Origin: Curtobacterium luteum
GTDB lineage: Bacteria > Actinomycetota > Actinomycetes > Actinomycetales > Microbacteriaceae
Assembly (NCBI RefSeq): GCF_014646995.1
Contig: NZ_BMOI01000007.1
Coordinates: 124,001 to 188,000, forward strand
Length of the DNA stretch: 64,000 bases
Reading direction: 5' to 3'
A program made the translations under genes and the position numbers. Position 1 is the first letter of the stretch, and every line of letters starts with the position of its first letter. The notes beneath the pieces were generated by a model. The model was not told the origin of the DNA, did not search any database, and saw only the letters and a program-made list of their open reading frames with translations. Of the stretch, positions 33,710 through 43,759 are shown one piece after another.

Positions 33710-34347
33710 GCGGCCGCGTCGAGGGGCGCACCGTCCGGCCCGGGCACACCCGCACCGGACCCGACCGCCACCGCGGCCGTGGCGGCGACGTCCGTGACCC
33801 CACCCGACTCCGTGGGCCGCAGGTCGCGGATGCGTCGCGCCGGGACGCCGGCGTAGAGGCCGCCGGAGCGGAGGCGGCCGGCCACGACGGCGCCCGCCGC
33901 GACGACCACGTCGTCCTCGACGACCGCGCCGGGGAGCACCATCGTGCGGGCGCCGATCCAGACCCGTTCACCGATGGCGACCGCGCGGCCAGAGGCCGTC
34001 CGGTCCCAGTCGCCGGCGGCGTCGATGCCGTGGTGGCTGGTGACGACGAGGACCTGCATGCCGATCGCGGTGTCGTCGCCGATGGTCACGGGCGCGACGG
34101 CCTCGATCGAGACGTGCTTGTTGCAGAAGACACCGGTGCCGATGGTCAGGTTCCGCGCCGACCCGGTCAGGGCGAACCCGACGCCGGGACCGGACCCGAC
34201 GTGGGCGCCGGCGAGGTTGAGCAGCGCCCGCCGGACGACCCTGGGGATCAGGGCCGACCCGAGCAGGGTGCTGAAGAGGACGTGCTCGGTGCCGTACGTC
34301 AGGTCTTCCCGCAGGCGCGCGGTGGGGCTGCTCGGAGAGTGGGTCAC
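33667..34347 (-). CDS. left-handed beta-helix acyltransferase
   Basis: A 226-residue acetyltransferase of the CatB/LacA hexapeptide-repeat group: repeats such as NLTIGTGVFCNKHVSIEAVAPVTIGDDTAIG and VAIGERVWIGARTMVLPGAVVEDDVVVAAGAVV, with the active-site-like VTSHHGIDAAGD. It likely acetylates a sugar or glycan. GTG at 34347 is 6 nt after TACTGT. The C-terminal tail (about residues 185-226) is low-complexity and overlaps the end of the convergent ATL gene. Confidence 0.85.
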   Translation of the reverse strand: MTHSPSSPTARLREDLTYGTEHVLFSTLLGSALIPRVVRRALLNLAGAHVGSGPGVGFALTGSARNLTIGTGVFCNKHVSIEAVAPVTIGDDTAIGMQVLVVTSHHGIDAAGDWDRTASGRAVAIGERVWIGARTMVLPGAVVEDDVVVAAGAVVAGRLRSGGLYAGVPARRIRDLRPTESGGVTDVAATAAVAVGSGAGVPGPDGAPLDAAAQNGSVGNPGSVGS

Positions 34348-34423
34348 ACGCGAACAGTAGGACCGTGAGGTGTCCGGGACCTCCCGTCGGCGACACTCTT
34401 GCGGGTTCCCGCCGCGGGGTGCG

Positions 34424-34849
34424 TCAGGCGTCGAAGCGCGCGCCCTTCGCGTTCGGCGGCAGGAGGAAGAGCACGAGCAGCACGAGGGAGCCGATGCCGA
34501 GCGCGACGTGGAGGAACTGCCAGAACCCGGACAGGTTCGCGTCGTGCAGGCGCCGTGCGCCGAGGGCGAGCGAGCCGACCAGCGTCGCGAGCCCCCAGAG
34601 CACGAAGAGGTACGCGCCGACCTGGTTCTCGAACAGCGGTGCGTCGGGCGTGAACGCCTGCGGGACGAGCTGCAGCGCGAGGCCGATCGCGAACGACGTG
34701 ATCCACCACCACCAGAACTCCGCGCGGGAGGCCCGTCCGCCGAAGACCGTGTACTTCCGCCAGAACCGCCGGACGGCTTCGGGGAACGGCGCTCCGTAGA
34801 AGGGGTCGCGCAGGGCGACGCCGCCGGGCTGCACGCTGTCGTTGCTCAT
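34424..34849 (-). CDS. DUF805 membrane protein
   Basis: A 141-residue DUF805 protein: FWRKYTVFGGRASRAEFWWWWITSFAIGLALQLV, then two or three more helices and the LGARRLHDANLSGFWQFL motif. Function unknown. The ATG at 34849 is 6 nt after CAGGCT. Confidence 0.9.
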   Translation of the reverse strand: MSNDSVQPGGVALRDPFYGAPFPEAVRRFWRKYTVFGGRASRAEFWWWWITSFAIGLALQLVPQAFTPDAPLFENQVGAYLFVLWGLATLVGSLALGARRLHDANLSGFWQFLHVALGIGSLVLLVLFLLPPNAKGARFDA

Positions 34850-34867
34850 GGTCCGAGCCTGTCACGT

Positions 34868-34930
34868 CGAACCACGAATCCGACGTCGAACCAGCGCGGA
34901 CGCACGGTTCGACGTCGGATTCGTGGTTCG
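34868..34930. terminator. hairpin with perfect 25-bp arms between two genes
   Basis: Arms 34868-34892 and 34906-34930 are exact reverse complements of each other (25 of 25) around a 13-nt loop; arm 1 begins CGAACCACGAATCC. It follows the end of the acyltransferase gene and precedes the DUF805 promoter; no T-tract. One of the strongest secondary structures in the window. Confidence 0.7.
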
Positions 34931-34938
34931 GACGCCCA

Positions 34939-37077
34939 TCAGGACCTGCCCGAGCCCGTCCCGCCAGGCGGCGTGCAGCTCGCCGTCGCCGTCGCCGTGG
35001 CCGTCGCTGTTGCTGTCGCTGTCGGCGCTGTCGCCGTCGTCACCGCGTCCCGGAGCACGCCGGAGATCCGCCGCGCGAACTCCGGCGTGATGTGCTGCCC
35101 GTCCTCGCGGATGAGCACGTCACCTGCGATCGCCGGACAAACGCCGGCCGCGTCGCAGTACCACCGACTCGAGTCGACGAAGTGGACGGTCGGCCGCTCG
35201 GCGGCGACCCGGCGCTCGGCGTCGGCCGCCGCCGCGTACGCATCCGAGAGGGTGGTCGCGCACGCGGACGGTCGTGACCAGCGCAGTGCCGCACACCGCG
35301 CCCGATCGGGTGCTTCGGGTGCGGCCGCCACGAAGACGACCGCCGCGCCGGACGGGTGGACACGGTCCGCGAACTCGGCGGCCGCCCGGTACCAGCGTGC
35401 CGCCGCCTCCCGCAGAGACGGATCGCCGACCTGCTGCGCGACGCCGTCGTACGAGTGCGTGACGATGACGACGTCGGGACGCGTGCGCTTGATGTCCCGT
35501 ACGGCCGCTGCACGCTGGGCGTCGCACCGTGCTCGGTCGTCCGCTGACTTCCCCTCGACGGTGAGGCCGATCATGGGGCACCCCTCGGCCGTGAGCCCGC
35601 GGACGACGGCATCGTCGGCGAAGGCTTCGGCCGCGGCTGGCATCAGCGACGTCCCGACCGAGCTCCCGACGACCGTGACCGCACGGGTGGCGCGAGGGTC
35701 CCCGAAGCGGCACGACGCCGGGTCGGCGATGTCGGTCCAGGCGCAGGCCTCGTACCCCGGGGGCGGCCCGACCGACGCGGCGTCGAGTCCGGGGACGAGA
35801 TCGTGCGGCCAGGAGTCGGCGCGCACGCCGGTGTCGATCGCCGCGGACAGACCCCGAGCGTCCCACGGTGCGGCGCGGTCGCCGCTGCCGGTCGACTGCG
35901 ACACGGGAACGGCGCCCGTCGCACCGACGGCGAGCGCGGCGCCGACGGCCGCTGTCCCGAGCACACCCCGGGACAGCGCCCGACGCCGCCGGCCGATCCG
36001 CATGCCCGGCACCTCGACGAGCCGCCTCGAGAGCAGCCCGAGCCCCACCCCGACGCCGACGCCGCAGACGGCCCCGACGATGCGGTGCTCGGGCACCAGG
36101 AGCCCCGCGGCGACCACGGCCGGGTAGTGCCAGAGGTAGATCGAGTACGACGCGTCCCCGATCACCTGCACGGGACGCCAACCGAGCAGCGGCACCGGTC
36201 CGAGCCCGTCCCCGGCGACGAGGACGAGCGCGGCACCCGTGACGGCGAGGAGCGCGTCGGGGATCGGGACACCGTCCGACGCGGGGCCGACGAAGCTCGC
36301 CGCGCCGATCACGACGAAACCGACGACCACGAGCGCGGCCCGTGCCCGCGGACCGAGCCTGGACCGGCGGGCGATCCGTCCCTCGCCGATGCGTGAGCCG
36401 GCGACGGGGACCGACACCGCGCCGAGTACCGAACCGAGCGCGAGCTCCCAGAGCCGGGCTCCGGTGTCGAAGTAGGCGACGCCCGGTGCCGTGACACCCT
36501 CGACGGCCGCCCACACCGCGGAGACGAGCATCACCATCCCGGCGGTGCCGACGGCGAGCGCGCGCACGCGACCGGCGTCCCGTGCGCCGGACACGCGCCA
36601 CACGAGGAGCACCAGGGCGGGGAACACGACGTAGAACTGCAGCTCGACACTCAGGGACCAGAAGTGCTGGAAGGGCGAGCTCGCCGATGACGCCGCCCAG
36701 TAGTCCGCGTCCCGCGCGAGGAAGACGACGTTCGCGACACCGACGGCTGCCGCGGCGCCGTCCCCGGCCACGGCGCGCGCCAGTGCCGGGCGGAGTCCCA
36801 CCGTGGCGAGGACGACCACGACGGAGATCGTGACGAGGGCGGCCGGGAGCAGCCGCCAGAACCGCCGCGCCGCGAAGGAACCGAGCGCGAAGCGTCCGCT
36901 GGCGACCCGCTCGCGGACCATGGAGCCCGCGATCAGGTACCCGGAGATCACGAAGAAGACGTCGACGCCGATCCAGCCGGAGCGCGGGAGCCCGGCTGCG
37001 TGCACGGTCACGACCAGCAGAACGGACAACGCGCGCAGGGCGTTCACATCGGTGCGGAACGGCCCTGCGCGCATCAC
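34939..37077 (-). CDS. OafA/YrhL-like acyltransferase with C-terminal SGNH domain
   Basis: A 712-residue protein: an N-terminal acyltransferase-3 domain with about ten helices (motifs RALSVLLVVTVHAAG, WIGVDVFFVISGYLIAG, HFWSLSVELQFYVVFP) and an extracellular SGNH domain (about 450-690; GSSVGTSLM motif, later DGQHITPEFA). It probably O-acetylates a cell-wall or exopolysaccharide. The GTG at 37077 lies 6 nt after TATCTT; an ATG follows it directly. The C-terminal end is an alternating Thr-Ala run encoded by hexamer repeats (about 34975-35040). Confidence 0.9.
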   Translation of the reverse strand: MMRAGPFRTDVNALRALSVLLVVTVHAAGLPRSGWIGVDVFFVISGYLIAGSMVRERVASGRFALGSFAARRFWRLLPAALVTISVVVVLATVGLRPALARAVAGDGAAAAVGVANVVFLARDADYWAASSASSPFQHFWSLSVELQFYVVFPALVLLVWRVSGARDAGRVRALAVGTAGMVMLVSAVWAAVEGVTAPGVAYFDTGARLWELALGSVLGAVSVPVAGSRIGEGRIARRSRLGPRARAALVVVGFVVIGAASFVGPASDGVPIPDALLAVTGAALVLVAGDGLGPVPLLGWRPVQVIGDASYSIYLWHYPAVVAAGLLVPEHRIVGAVCGVGVGVGLGLLSRRLVEVPGMRIGRRRRALSRGVLGTAAVGAALAVGATGAVPVSQSTGSGDRAAPWDARGLSAAIDTGVRADSWPHDLVPGLDAASVGPPPGYEACAWTDIADPASCRFGDPRATRAVTVVGSSVGTSLMPAAAEAFADDAVVRGLTAEGCPMIGLTVEGKSADDRARCDAQRAAAVRDIKRTRPDVVIVTHSYDGVAQQVGDPSLREAAARWYRAAAEFADRVHPSGAAVVFVAAAPEAPDRARCAALRWSRPSACATTLSDAYAAAADAERRVAAERPTVHFVDSSRWYCDAAGVCPAIAGDVLIREDGQHITPEFARRISGVLRDAVTTATAPTATATATATATATASCTPPGGTGSGRS

Positions 37078-37113
37078 GCTCGCAAGATATCACATGTGGA
37101 CCACGGTATTGCG

Positions 37114-39018
37114 TTACACGAGCGAGTCCCGCCAGGCCGCGTGCAGCTGGGCGAATCGGCCCGTCCCGGCGATGAGGTCCTCCGGCGTACCGTCCTCGAC
37201 GATGCGCCCGTGCTCCATGACGAGCACGCGGTGCGCGATCGCCACGGTCGACAGCCGGTGCGCGATGATCACCGCGGTCCGGTCGGCGAGCAGCGTCTCG
37301 AGGCCCTCCTGCACGAGTCGCTCCGACGGGATGTCGAGCGACGCCGTGGCCTCGTCGAGGATGAGCACCTTGGGGTCGGCGAGGAACGCCCGCGCGAACG
37401 AGAGCAGCTGCCGCTGTCCCGCGCTCACCCGGCCACCGCGCTTGTTCACGTCGGTGTCGTACCCGTCCGGCAGCGCCATGACGAACTCGTGCGCGCCGAC
37501 CGCCTTGGCCGCCCGCACGATCTCCTCGCGGGACGCCCCCGGCTTGCCGAGCTCGATGTTGTCCGCGACCGAGCCGGAGAACAGGTAGGCCTCCTGCGTC
37601 ACCATGACGATCGCCCGGCGCATGTCCTTCGTGTCGAGCTCGCGCAGGTCGACCCCGTCGAGCTTGACCGATCCCTGCGAGGGGTCGTAGAAGCGCGCCA
37701 TGAGCTTCGCGAGTGTCGACTTGCCCGCTCCGGTCGAGCCGACGAGGGCGATCGCCTGCCCGGCGGGGATGTGCAGGTCGAACTCCGGCAGCACGACCTT
37801 GTCCGCGTTGTACGCGAACACGACGTCGTCGAAGTCCATCCGCCCGGTGGCGTCCGCGAGCCGAGTCGGCTTCACCGGGTCCGGCACGCTCGGCCGTTCC
37901 TCCAGCACCCCGGAGATCTTCTCCATCGCGGCCGAGGCCGACTGGTACCCGTTGTAGAACATCGCGAGCTCCTGCGCGGGGTCGAAGAACCGCTTCGCGT
38001 ACAGCGCGACCGCGAGCAGCGCACCCACCTCGAGCGTCCCGCCGACGATCCGGAAGCCGCCGACGATGACGACCGCCGCGAGGGTGGCGTTGCCGATGAG
38101 CACGAGCACCGGGTCGAAGGTCCCGAAGAGGTTGAAGACCTTCGTGTTCGCCAGCCGGTAGTCCTCGACGTAGCGGCCGTACTCGTCGCGGTTGCGGGAC
38201 TCCTTGCGGAAGGCCTGCACCGCGCGGATGCCCGTCATCGTCTCGACGAAGTGCACGATGACGCGGGCCGAGGTCACGCGGGTGGCTCGGAACAGCGTCT
38301 GCGAGTTCGTCTGGAACCAGCGGATCAGGAACCACAGCGGCACGAGCGACGCGGCGAGCACGAGCCCGGACGTCGGGTCGAGCACGACGAGGGCGATCGC
38401 CGTGAACACCATGTAGAGCACGCCCTGGATGAGCTGGTTCAGCCCGGAGTCGAGCAGCTCGCGGATCGAGTCGAGGTCGCTCGTCTGGCGGGAGATGATC
38501 CGGCCGGACGTGTACGTCTCGTGGAACTCGAGCGAGAGCCGCTGCGTGTGCAGGAACACCCGCTTCCGGAGGTCGAACAGGATCGCCTGGCTGATCCGGG
38601 CCGCCAGCACGGTGTACCAGGCGGTCAGGACGGCCCCGGCGATCGCCACGACGATGTACGTCGCGACGACGCCGAACGCCGGCACCCAGTCGTTCCGGTC
38701 GAGCACCGCGGGCAGGGCGTTGTCGATGCCCCACGCGATGAGCGCCGGGCCCGCGACGGTCCCCGCGGTCGACACCACGACGACGACCGCGAGCAGGACG
38801 AGCCGGGCCTTGAGCGGCGCGGCGAGCGACCCGAGCAGGGCGAGGGACCGACGCCGGAGGCGCTTGCTCTCCGCCTTGGTGAAGTCGTCGCGCTCCTCGC
38901 CGCGGACGCCGAGCGTGGTGATCGACGCGGTGACGGGCTGCTGCGCGTCGTCGACGTCCGGTGCGTCGGTCGACTGCGCCGACGTCTGGGCTGGCAGTTG
39001 TTGTTCCTGCTGGCTCAT
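37114..39018 (-). CDS. heterodimeric ABC exporter subunit with canonical ATPase site
   Basis: A 634-residue exporter half: six-helix domain (about 70-370) and ATPase domain with Walker [11 protein letters not shown], signature [15 protein letters not shown] (variant of LSGGQ), Walker [13 protein letters not shown] with its catalytic Glu, and switch IIAHRLST. A 60-residue acidic N-terminal tail precedes helix 1. Its ATG overlaps the stop of the partner gene (ATGA). The variant signature and the good Glu are complementary to the partner, as expected for asymmetric TM287/288-like exporters. Confidence 0.93.
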   Translation of the reverse strand: MSQQEQQLPAQTSAQSTDAPDVDDAQQPVTASITTLGVRGEERDDFTKAESKRLRRRSLALLGSLAAPLKARLVLLAVVVVVSTAGTVAGPALIAWGIDNALPAVLDRNDWVPAFGVVATYIVVAIAGAVLTAWYTVLAARISQAILFDLRKRVFLHTQRLSLEFHETYTSGRIISRQTSDLDSIRELLDSGLNQLIQGVLYMVFTAIALVVLDPTSGLVLAASLVPLWFLIRWFQTNSQTLFRATRVTSARVIVHFVETMTGIRAVQAFRKESRNRDEYGRYVEDYRLANTKVFNLFGTFDPVLVLIGNATLAAVVIVGGFRIVGGTLEVGALLAVALYAKRFFDPAQELAMFYNGYQSASAAMEKISGVLEERPSVPDPVKPTRLADATGRMDFDDVVFAYNADKVVLPEFDLHIPAGQAIALVGSTGAGKSTLAKLMARFYDPSQGSVKLDGVDLRELDTKDMRRAIVMVTQEAYLFSGSVADNIELGKPGASREEIVRAAKAVGAHEFVMALPDGYDTDVNKRGGRVSAGQRQLLSFARAFLADPKVLILDEATASLDIPSERLVQEGLETLLADRTAVIIAHRLSTVAIAHRVLVMEHGRIVEDGTPEDLIAGTGRFAQLHAAWRDSLV

Positions 39019-40838
39019 GCCATCGCCTCCTCTCGGGCGGGCGCATCGTCCTCGTCGAGCGAGGAGATGACGTAGCGGTAGTGGTCGTTGGTGGCCATCA
39101 GCTCCGAGTGGGTGCCGACGGCGGTGACGACGCCGTTCTCCATGAGCGCGACGCGGTCAGCGAGCGTCACGGTCGACGGGCGGTGCGCCACGATGAGCGA
39201 GGTGGTCTCGGCGAGGACGCGGCGGAGGCCGGCCTCGACCCGGGCCTCGGTGTCGACGTCGAGCGCTGACAGCGGGTCGTCGAGGACGAGCACCGACGGC
39301 CGCGCCGCGATGGCACGGGCGAGCGCCAGGCGCTGCCGCTGCCCGCCGGAGAGGGACAGGCCCTCCTCGCCGACACGGGTGTCGACGCCGTCGGGCAGGT
39401 CGTCCACGAAGGACGCCTGCGCGATGTCGAGCGCCTCGCGCATGACGGCCTCGGCCTCGTCGCCGGACAGGTCCGGTCGACCGAGCAGCACGTTGTCGCG
39501 GACCGACGTGGAGAACAGCGTGGCGTCCTCGAACGCGACGCCGACGTGGCGACGGAGCTCCTCGCGCGTGAGCGTGCGGATGTCGACGCCGTCGATGGTC
39601 ACCGAGCCACCGGTGACGTCGTAGAGCCGCGGCACGAGCGACAGCAGCGTGGTCTTCCCGCAGCCGGTGAGCCCGACGAGCGCCATGGTCTCGCCCGGGC
39701 GGAGCTGCAGCTCGACCCCGTTGACGAGGTCGGGGTACTGCGGCGGGGAGTCCTGGTACCGGAAGTGCACCGCGTTGAAGGACAGCGCACCGTGCGGCTC
39801 CGCGATCGTCTGCGGGTGCTCGGGGTCGGTGATCGTGTTCTCGGAGTCCATGACCTCGAAGAAGCGGTCGACCGCCGTGCGGGTGTCGAACGTCATCGAC
39901 AGGAGGAAGCCGATCGACTCGATCGGGAACCGCAGCACGGTCGCCGTCGCGAAGAACGCGAACAGCTGCCCGACCGTCAGCTGTCCCTGCGATGCGAGGT
40001 AGATCCCGGCGAGCAGGCACAGCGCGAACGCGACGTCCGGGACGAGCAGCAGCCACAGCCAGATGCTCGCGACGGCCTTCGCCTTCTCGATCTCGGTGCC
40101 GCGCAGCGCCTCGGCCTGCTCGCTGAACTCGTCGAGCTTGGAGCGGCCGCGTCCGAACGCCTTGAGCACGCGGATGCCGTGCACCGACTGCTCGACGCTC
40201 GTGGCGAGGTCGCCGACCTGGTCCTGGCTGCGTCGGGCCACCACCGAGTACTTGCGCTCGAACAGCAGGCCGTTGATCCACAGCGGGATCGACGCGACGA
40301 GGAACACCAGGCCGAGCAGCCACCCGAAGGAGAACAGCACGACGAAGCCGACCACGATCGTCACGATGTTGACGACGAGCAGCACGACGCCGAACGCCAG
40401 CCACCGGCGGATGAGCGACAGGTCGGACACCGACCGGGACAGCAGCTGGCCGGACTCCCAGCGGTCGTGGAAGGCCACCGGCAGGTCCTGCAGCTTCGCG
40501 TAGAGCGCGTTCCGCATGCTCGTCTCGATCCGCGTCGACGGACGCATGACGAGCCGGCGACGCGAGGCGATGAAGAACGCCTCGAGCACACCGAGCGCGA
40601 GCACGCCGAGGCCGGCCGGCCAGATCTGCGCGGCGTCCTTCGAGGACAGCGGGCCGTCGACGAGCCACTGCAGGACGTAGGGGATCGCGAGCGCCACCAG
40701 CGAGGCGCCCATCGCAGCGGCCATGCCGCCGATGAGCCGACGCTGGTACGGCTTCACGTAGGGGTGGATCCGCGCGATCGCACGGAAGGTCGAGGGTCGG
40801 TCGGTGGACGGGCGCGCCTGGTCTGGCGTCTTGGACAT
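39015..40838 (-). CDS. heterodimeric ABC exporter subunit with degenerate ATPase site
   Basis: A 607-residue exporter half: six-helix domain then an ATPase with Walker [10 protein letters not shown] and signature [15 protein letters not shown]. Walker B reads [12 protein letters not shown], so the catalytic Glu is Asp, and the switch region is VAHRPSTV. The intact LSGGQ complements the good Walker B of the partner, so one of the two ATP sites is probably weak. ATG at 40838 has CGAGGA upstream. The substrate is unknown. Confidence 0.93.
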   Translation of the reverse strand: MSKTPDQARPSTDRPSTFRAIARIHPYVKPYQRRLIGGMAAAMGASLVALAIPYVLQWLVDGPLSSKDAAQIWPAGLGVLALGVLEAFFIASRRRLVMRPSTRIETSMRNALYAKLQDLPVAFHDRWESGQLLSRSVSDLSLIRRWLAFGVVLLVVNIVTIVVGFVVLFSFGWLLGLVFLVASIPLWINGLLFERKYSVVARRSQDQVGDLATSVEQSVHGIRVLKAFGRGRSKLDEFSEQAEALRGTEIEKAKAVASIWLWLLLVPDVAFALCLLAGIYLASQGQLTVGQLFAFFATATVLRFPIESIGFLLSMTFDTRTAVDRFFEVMDSENTITDPEHPQTIAEPHGALSFNAVHFRYQDSPPQYPDLVNGVELQLRPGETMALVGLTGCGKTTLLSLVPRLYDVTGGSVTIDGVDIRTLTREELRRHVGVAFEDATLFSTSVRDNVLLGRPDLSGDEAEAVMREALDIAQASFVDDLPDGVDTRVGEEGLSLSGGQRQRLALARAIAARPSVLVLDDPLSALDVDTEARVEAGLRRVLAETTSLIVAHRPSTVTLADRVALMENGVVTAVGTHSELMATNDHYRYVISSLDEDDAPAREEAMA

Positions 40839-41506
40839 GCGTTGCGTCCTCGTGCGTCGTGCCGCACCCCCTGGCCGGTCGCTGCTGTCGCAGCCGTCAG
40901 CCGGGAGGCTCGGTGTCCGTTGCGTGGTGGTCGTCGGCCGAGCGGGTGGCCGGGTCGTGGGCCGCTCCCGCCCGGTGGGGCGGGTCGGCCTCGCGTCGTG
41001 GCCGTTCGCCGCCGCACAGCGCGGCGTCGGGTCGGTCGGAGTGCACCGGGGGCGTGGCCGTCCCCGGGTTCAGGCGTGGGCTCGCGCGGGCCAGTGCTCG
41101 TCGCCGCCGGTGGTCACCCGGCGGCTCGTCGCGTGCTCGTCGTCGTCGGTCGTGACCGACGGCTCGTCGCTGGCTGTGGGATGCAGCCCTACGCGGACAG
41201 CGGTGCCGTGACGGCGGGCGTACCCGGGAACGGGTACGGCGCGACGGCTCCGGGTGCGAACCGGGGCCGTGCGTCGGGAGCGGTCCCCACGAGGCGCACG
41301 ATGTCCGCACGGGCTGCCATGGCCGTGGTCGGGGTCGTCGTGTGCATCGTCACTCCAGTCGTCGTCGTCGTCACCGTTGTGTCCGCGGTGCCGCCGGCCC
41401 GGAGCAGTCTCCTGCTGGGTCGTCGGCTGCCTGTCGCGGAGCCTTACAGACTATTCACAGTCGAACGGAGCGCGCAAGCGTTTTCCGACGGTTGCGGTTG
41501 TTCGAC
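40839..41506. other. 668-bp gap between the ABC exporter and purH
   Basis: No credible gene; candidate ORFs have shadow-like composition. It holds a half-copy of the dispersed repeat (GCCGGGAGGCTCGG, about 40901-40914) and, near 41444-41520, a more A+T-rich stretch. It presumably carries the promoter of the exporter operon. One short ORF on the minus strand (41189-41374) has normal codon use but no start signal. Confidence 0.5.
40900..40915. repeat. half-copy of dispersed palindromic repeat
   Basis: Contains GCCGGGAGGCTCGG, in the gap upstream of the ABC exporter operon. Confidence 0.4.
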
Positions 41507-43138
41507 TCAGTGGAAGAAGTGCCGCTCGCCCGTGAGGTACATCGTGACGCCGGCTGCCGTCGCCGCGGCGATGACCTCGTCGTCGCGGACGCTGCCGCCC
41601 GGCTGCGCGACCGCGCGGACACCGGCGTCGAGCAGCACCTGCAGGCCGTCGGCGAACGGGAAGAACGCATCCGAGGCCGCGACCGACCCGGCGGCGCGGT
41701 CCCCGGCCCGGTCCACGGCGAGGTGGCACGAGTCGACCCGGTTGACCTGCCCCATGCCGACGCCGACGCTCGCGCCCGCGTTCGCCAGCAGGATCGCGTT
41801 CGACTTCACGGCGCGGCAGGCCTTCCAGGCGAACGCGAGGTCCGCCAGGGTCTGCTCGTCCGCGGGCTCGCCCGACACCAGGGTCCACGTCGACTGGTCG
41901 AACCCGTCGAAGCGGTCGGCGTCCTGCACGAGGAACCCGCCGGAGACCTGCTTGACCTCCTGCGGCGCCAGCGCGAAGTCCGCGGGCAGCTGCACCAGGC
42001 GGATGTTCTTCTTCCGCGAGAGCACCTCGAGCGCCTCGGGGTCGAAGGCCGGGGCCACGACGACCTCGGTGAAGATGTCCGCGACGGTCTCGGCCATCCC
42101 GAGCGTCACGGGACGGTTCGCGGCGATGACCCCACCGAAGGCCGACAGCGGGTCGCAGGCGTGCGCGGCGGCGTGGGCGGCGGCGATCGGGTCTGCTGCG
42201 TCAGCCGGTGCGGTGGAGATGCCGCACGGGTTCGCGTGCTTGATGACCGCGACCGCGGGCTCGGCGAAGTCGTAGGCGGCGCGGACGGCGGCGTCGGCGT
42301 CCACGTAGTTGTTGTACGACATCTCCTTGCCGTGCAGCTGCGTCGCCTGGGCGATGCCGGTGCCGTCCTCGGCGCGGTAGAGCGCGGCGCGCTGGTGTGC
42401 GTTCTCGCCGTAGCGGAGCGTGGTGGCCAGCCCCGCGTCGACCGAGAGGTGCTCCGGGAAGTCCGCACGGGCCTCCTGGCCGGCGCCGTCAGCCGCCGCG
42501 ACCGTGCCGACCACGTCCGAGGCGAAGTAGGAGGCGACCGCGGTGTCGTACGCGGCGGTGTGGGCGAACGCCTGCGCCGCCAGACGCTTCCGGAGCTCGA
42601 GCGTCGTGCCGCCGGCGCGGACGGCCTCGACGACCTCGGCGTAGGAGGACGGCGAGACGACGATCGCGACGTTCGGGTGGTTCTTCGCCGACGCGCGGAC
42701 CATCGCCGGGCCGCCGATGTCGACGTTCTCGACCACGGTCGCGGTGTCGGCACCGGACGCCACCGTCTCGACGAACGGGTACAGGTTCACGACGACGAGC
42801 TGGAAGGCCTCGATGCCGAGCTCGGCGAGCTGCTGCTCGTGCGACTCCAGGCGCAGGTCGGCGAGGAGCCCGGCGTGCACCGAGGGGTGCAGGGTCTTCA
42901 CACGACCGTCGAGCGACTCCGGGAAGCCCGTCACGCTCGACACGTCGGTCACCGCGAAGCCCGCGTCACGGATCGTCTGCGCGGTGGACCCCGTCGACAC
43001 GATCTCGACCCCGGCGTCGGCGAGCGCGCCGGCCAGCTCCAGCAGACCGGACTTGTCGGACACCGAGATCAGTGCGCGGCGCACGGGCACCACGTCACGG
43101 TCGCGGTACAGGCTGGGGTCGGCGGCGTGCACGCTCAT
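41507..43138 (-). CDS. purH: bifunctional AICAR formyltransferase / IMP cyclohydrolase
   Basis: PurH carries out the last two steps of IMP synthesis, formylating AICAR with 10-formyl-THF and closing the ring. The 543-residue product has the N-terminal IMP cyclohydrolase domain ([43 protein letters not shown]) and the C-terminal transformylase ([42 protein letters not shown]). The ATG overlaps the purN stop (ATGA), so translation is coupled. The substrate AICAR is also a precursor of ZTP, the ligand of the riboswitch at 2958. Confidence 0.96.
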   Translation of the reverse strand: MSVHAADPSLYRDRDVVPVRRALISVSDKSGLLELAGALADAGVEIVSTGSTAQTIRDAGFAVTDVSSVTGFPESLDGRVKTLHPSVHAGLLADLRLESHEQQLAELGIEAFQLVVVNLYPFVETVASGADTATVVENVDIGGPAMVRASAKNHPNVAIVVSPSSYAEVVEAVRAGGTTLELRKRLAAQAFAHTAAYDTAVASYFASDVVGTVAAADGAGQEARADFPEHLSVDAGLATTLRYGENAHQRAALYRAEDGTGIAQATQLHGKEMSYNNYVDADAAVRAAYDFAEPAVAVIKHANPCGISTAPADAADPIAAAHAAAHACDPLSAFGGVIAANRPVTLGMAETVADIFTEVVVAPAFDPEALEVLSRKKNIRLVQLPADFALAPQEVKQVSGGFLVQDADRFDGFDQSTWTLVSGEPADEQTLADLAFAWKACRAVKSNAILLANAGASVGVGMGQVNRVDSCHLAVDRAGDRAAGSVAASDAFFPFADGLQVLLDAGVRAVAQPGGSVRDDEVIAAATAAGVTMYLTGERHFFH

Positions 43139-43728
43139 GCGTTCGGGGAGCCCTTCAGGTCGGTCTTGCCGTTGGCGATGTCGAGGACGGTCTGGATCAG
43201 CAGGCGACGTTCGACCGGCTTGATGCGGTCGTGCAGCGTCGACTCGGAGTCGCCCGGCAGCACCGGGACACGCTCCTGCGCGAGGATCGGGCCCGAGTCG
43301 ACGCCGTCGTCGACCGCGATGACGCTCGCGCCCGTCTCGGTGACGCCGGCGGCGAGGGCGTCGCGGACACCGTGGGCGCCGGGGAACTCGGGCAGGTACG
43401 CGGGGTGGGTGTTGATGATCGCCGGGGAGAACTCGGCGACGACGGCCGGCGGCAGCAGGCGCATGAGGCCCGACAGCACCAGGAGGTCCGGCGACCAGGG
43501 GCGGATCTGCTCGGCCAGGGCGGCGCCCCACTCGGCGCGGCTGGCGTAGCGGGAGTACGGAACGGTGAAGGTCGGGATCGAGAACTCCTCGCCCAGACCG
43601 AGCCCCTCGGCGTCACGGTCGGCCCCGATCGCGACGACGCGGGCGGGGTACTCGGCGTCCGTGGTCGCCTCGAGCAGCGCCCGCAGGTTCGACCCGGTAC
43701 CGGAGATCAGGACGACCAGTTCGAGCAC
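43135..43728 (-). CDS. purN: phosphoribosylglycinamide formyltransferase
   Basis: PurN formylates GAR with 10-formyl-THF in purine synthesis. The 197-residue product has [17 protein letters not shown], the catalytic [16 protein letters not shown] (Asn, His) and the Asp of [19 protein letters not shown] at 43728 is 7 nt after TAGGCT, so it may be leaderless. Directly upstream of purH in one operon. Confidence 0.95.
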   Translation of the reverse strand: MLELVVLISGTGSNLRALLEATTDAEYPARVVAIGADRDAEGLGLGEEFSIPTFTVPYSRYASRAEWGAALAEQIRPWSPDLLVLSGLMRLLPPAVVAEFSPAIINTHPAYLPEFPGAHGVRDALAAGVTETGASVIAVDDGVDSGPILAQERVPVLPGDSESTLHDRIKPVERRLLIQTVLDIANGKTDLKGSPNA

Positions 43729-43759
43729 GGGGTCCAGCCTACCGGGGCGCTCGGGCGTG

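Noticed and set aside
41189..41374. 61-residue minus-strand ORF with normal codon use
   Set aside because: No ribosome site, no TANNNT at the right spacing, no recognisable domain; kept only as a remark in the gap entry.
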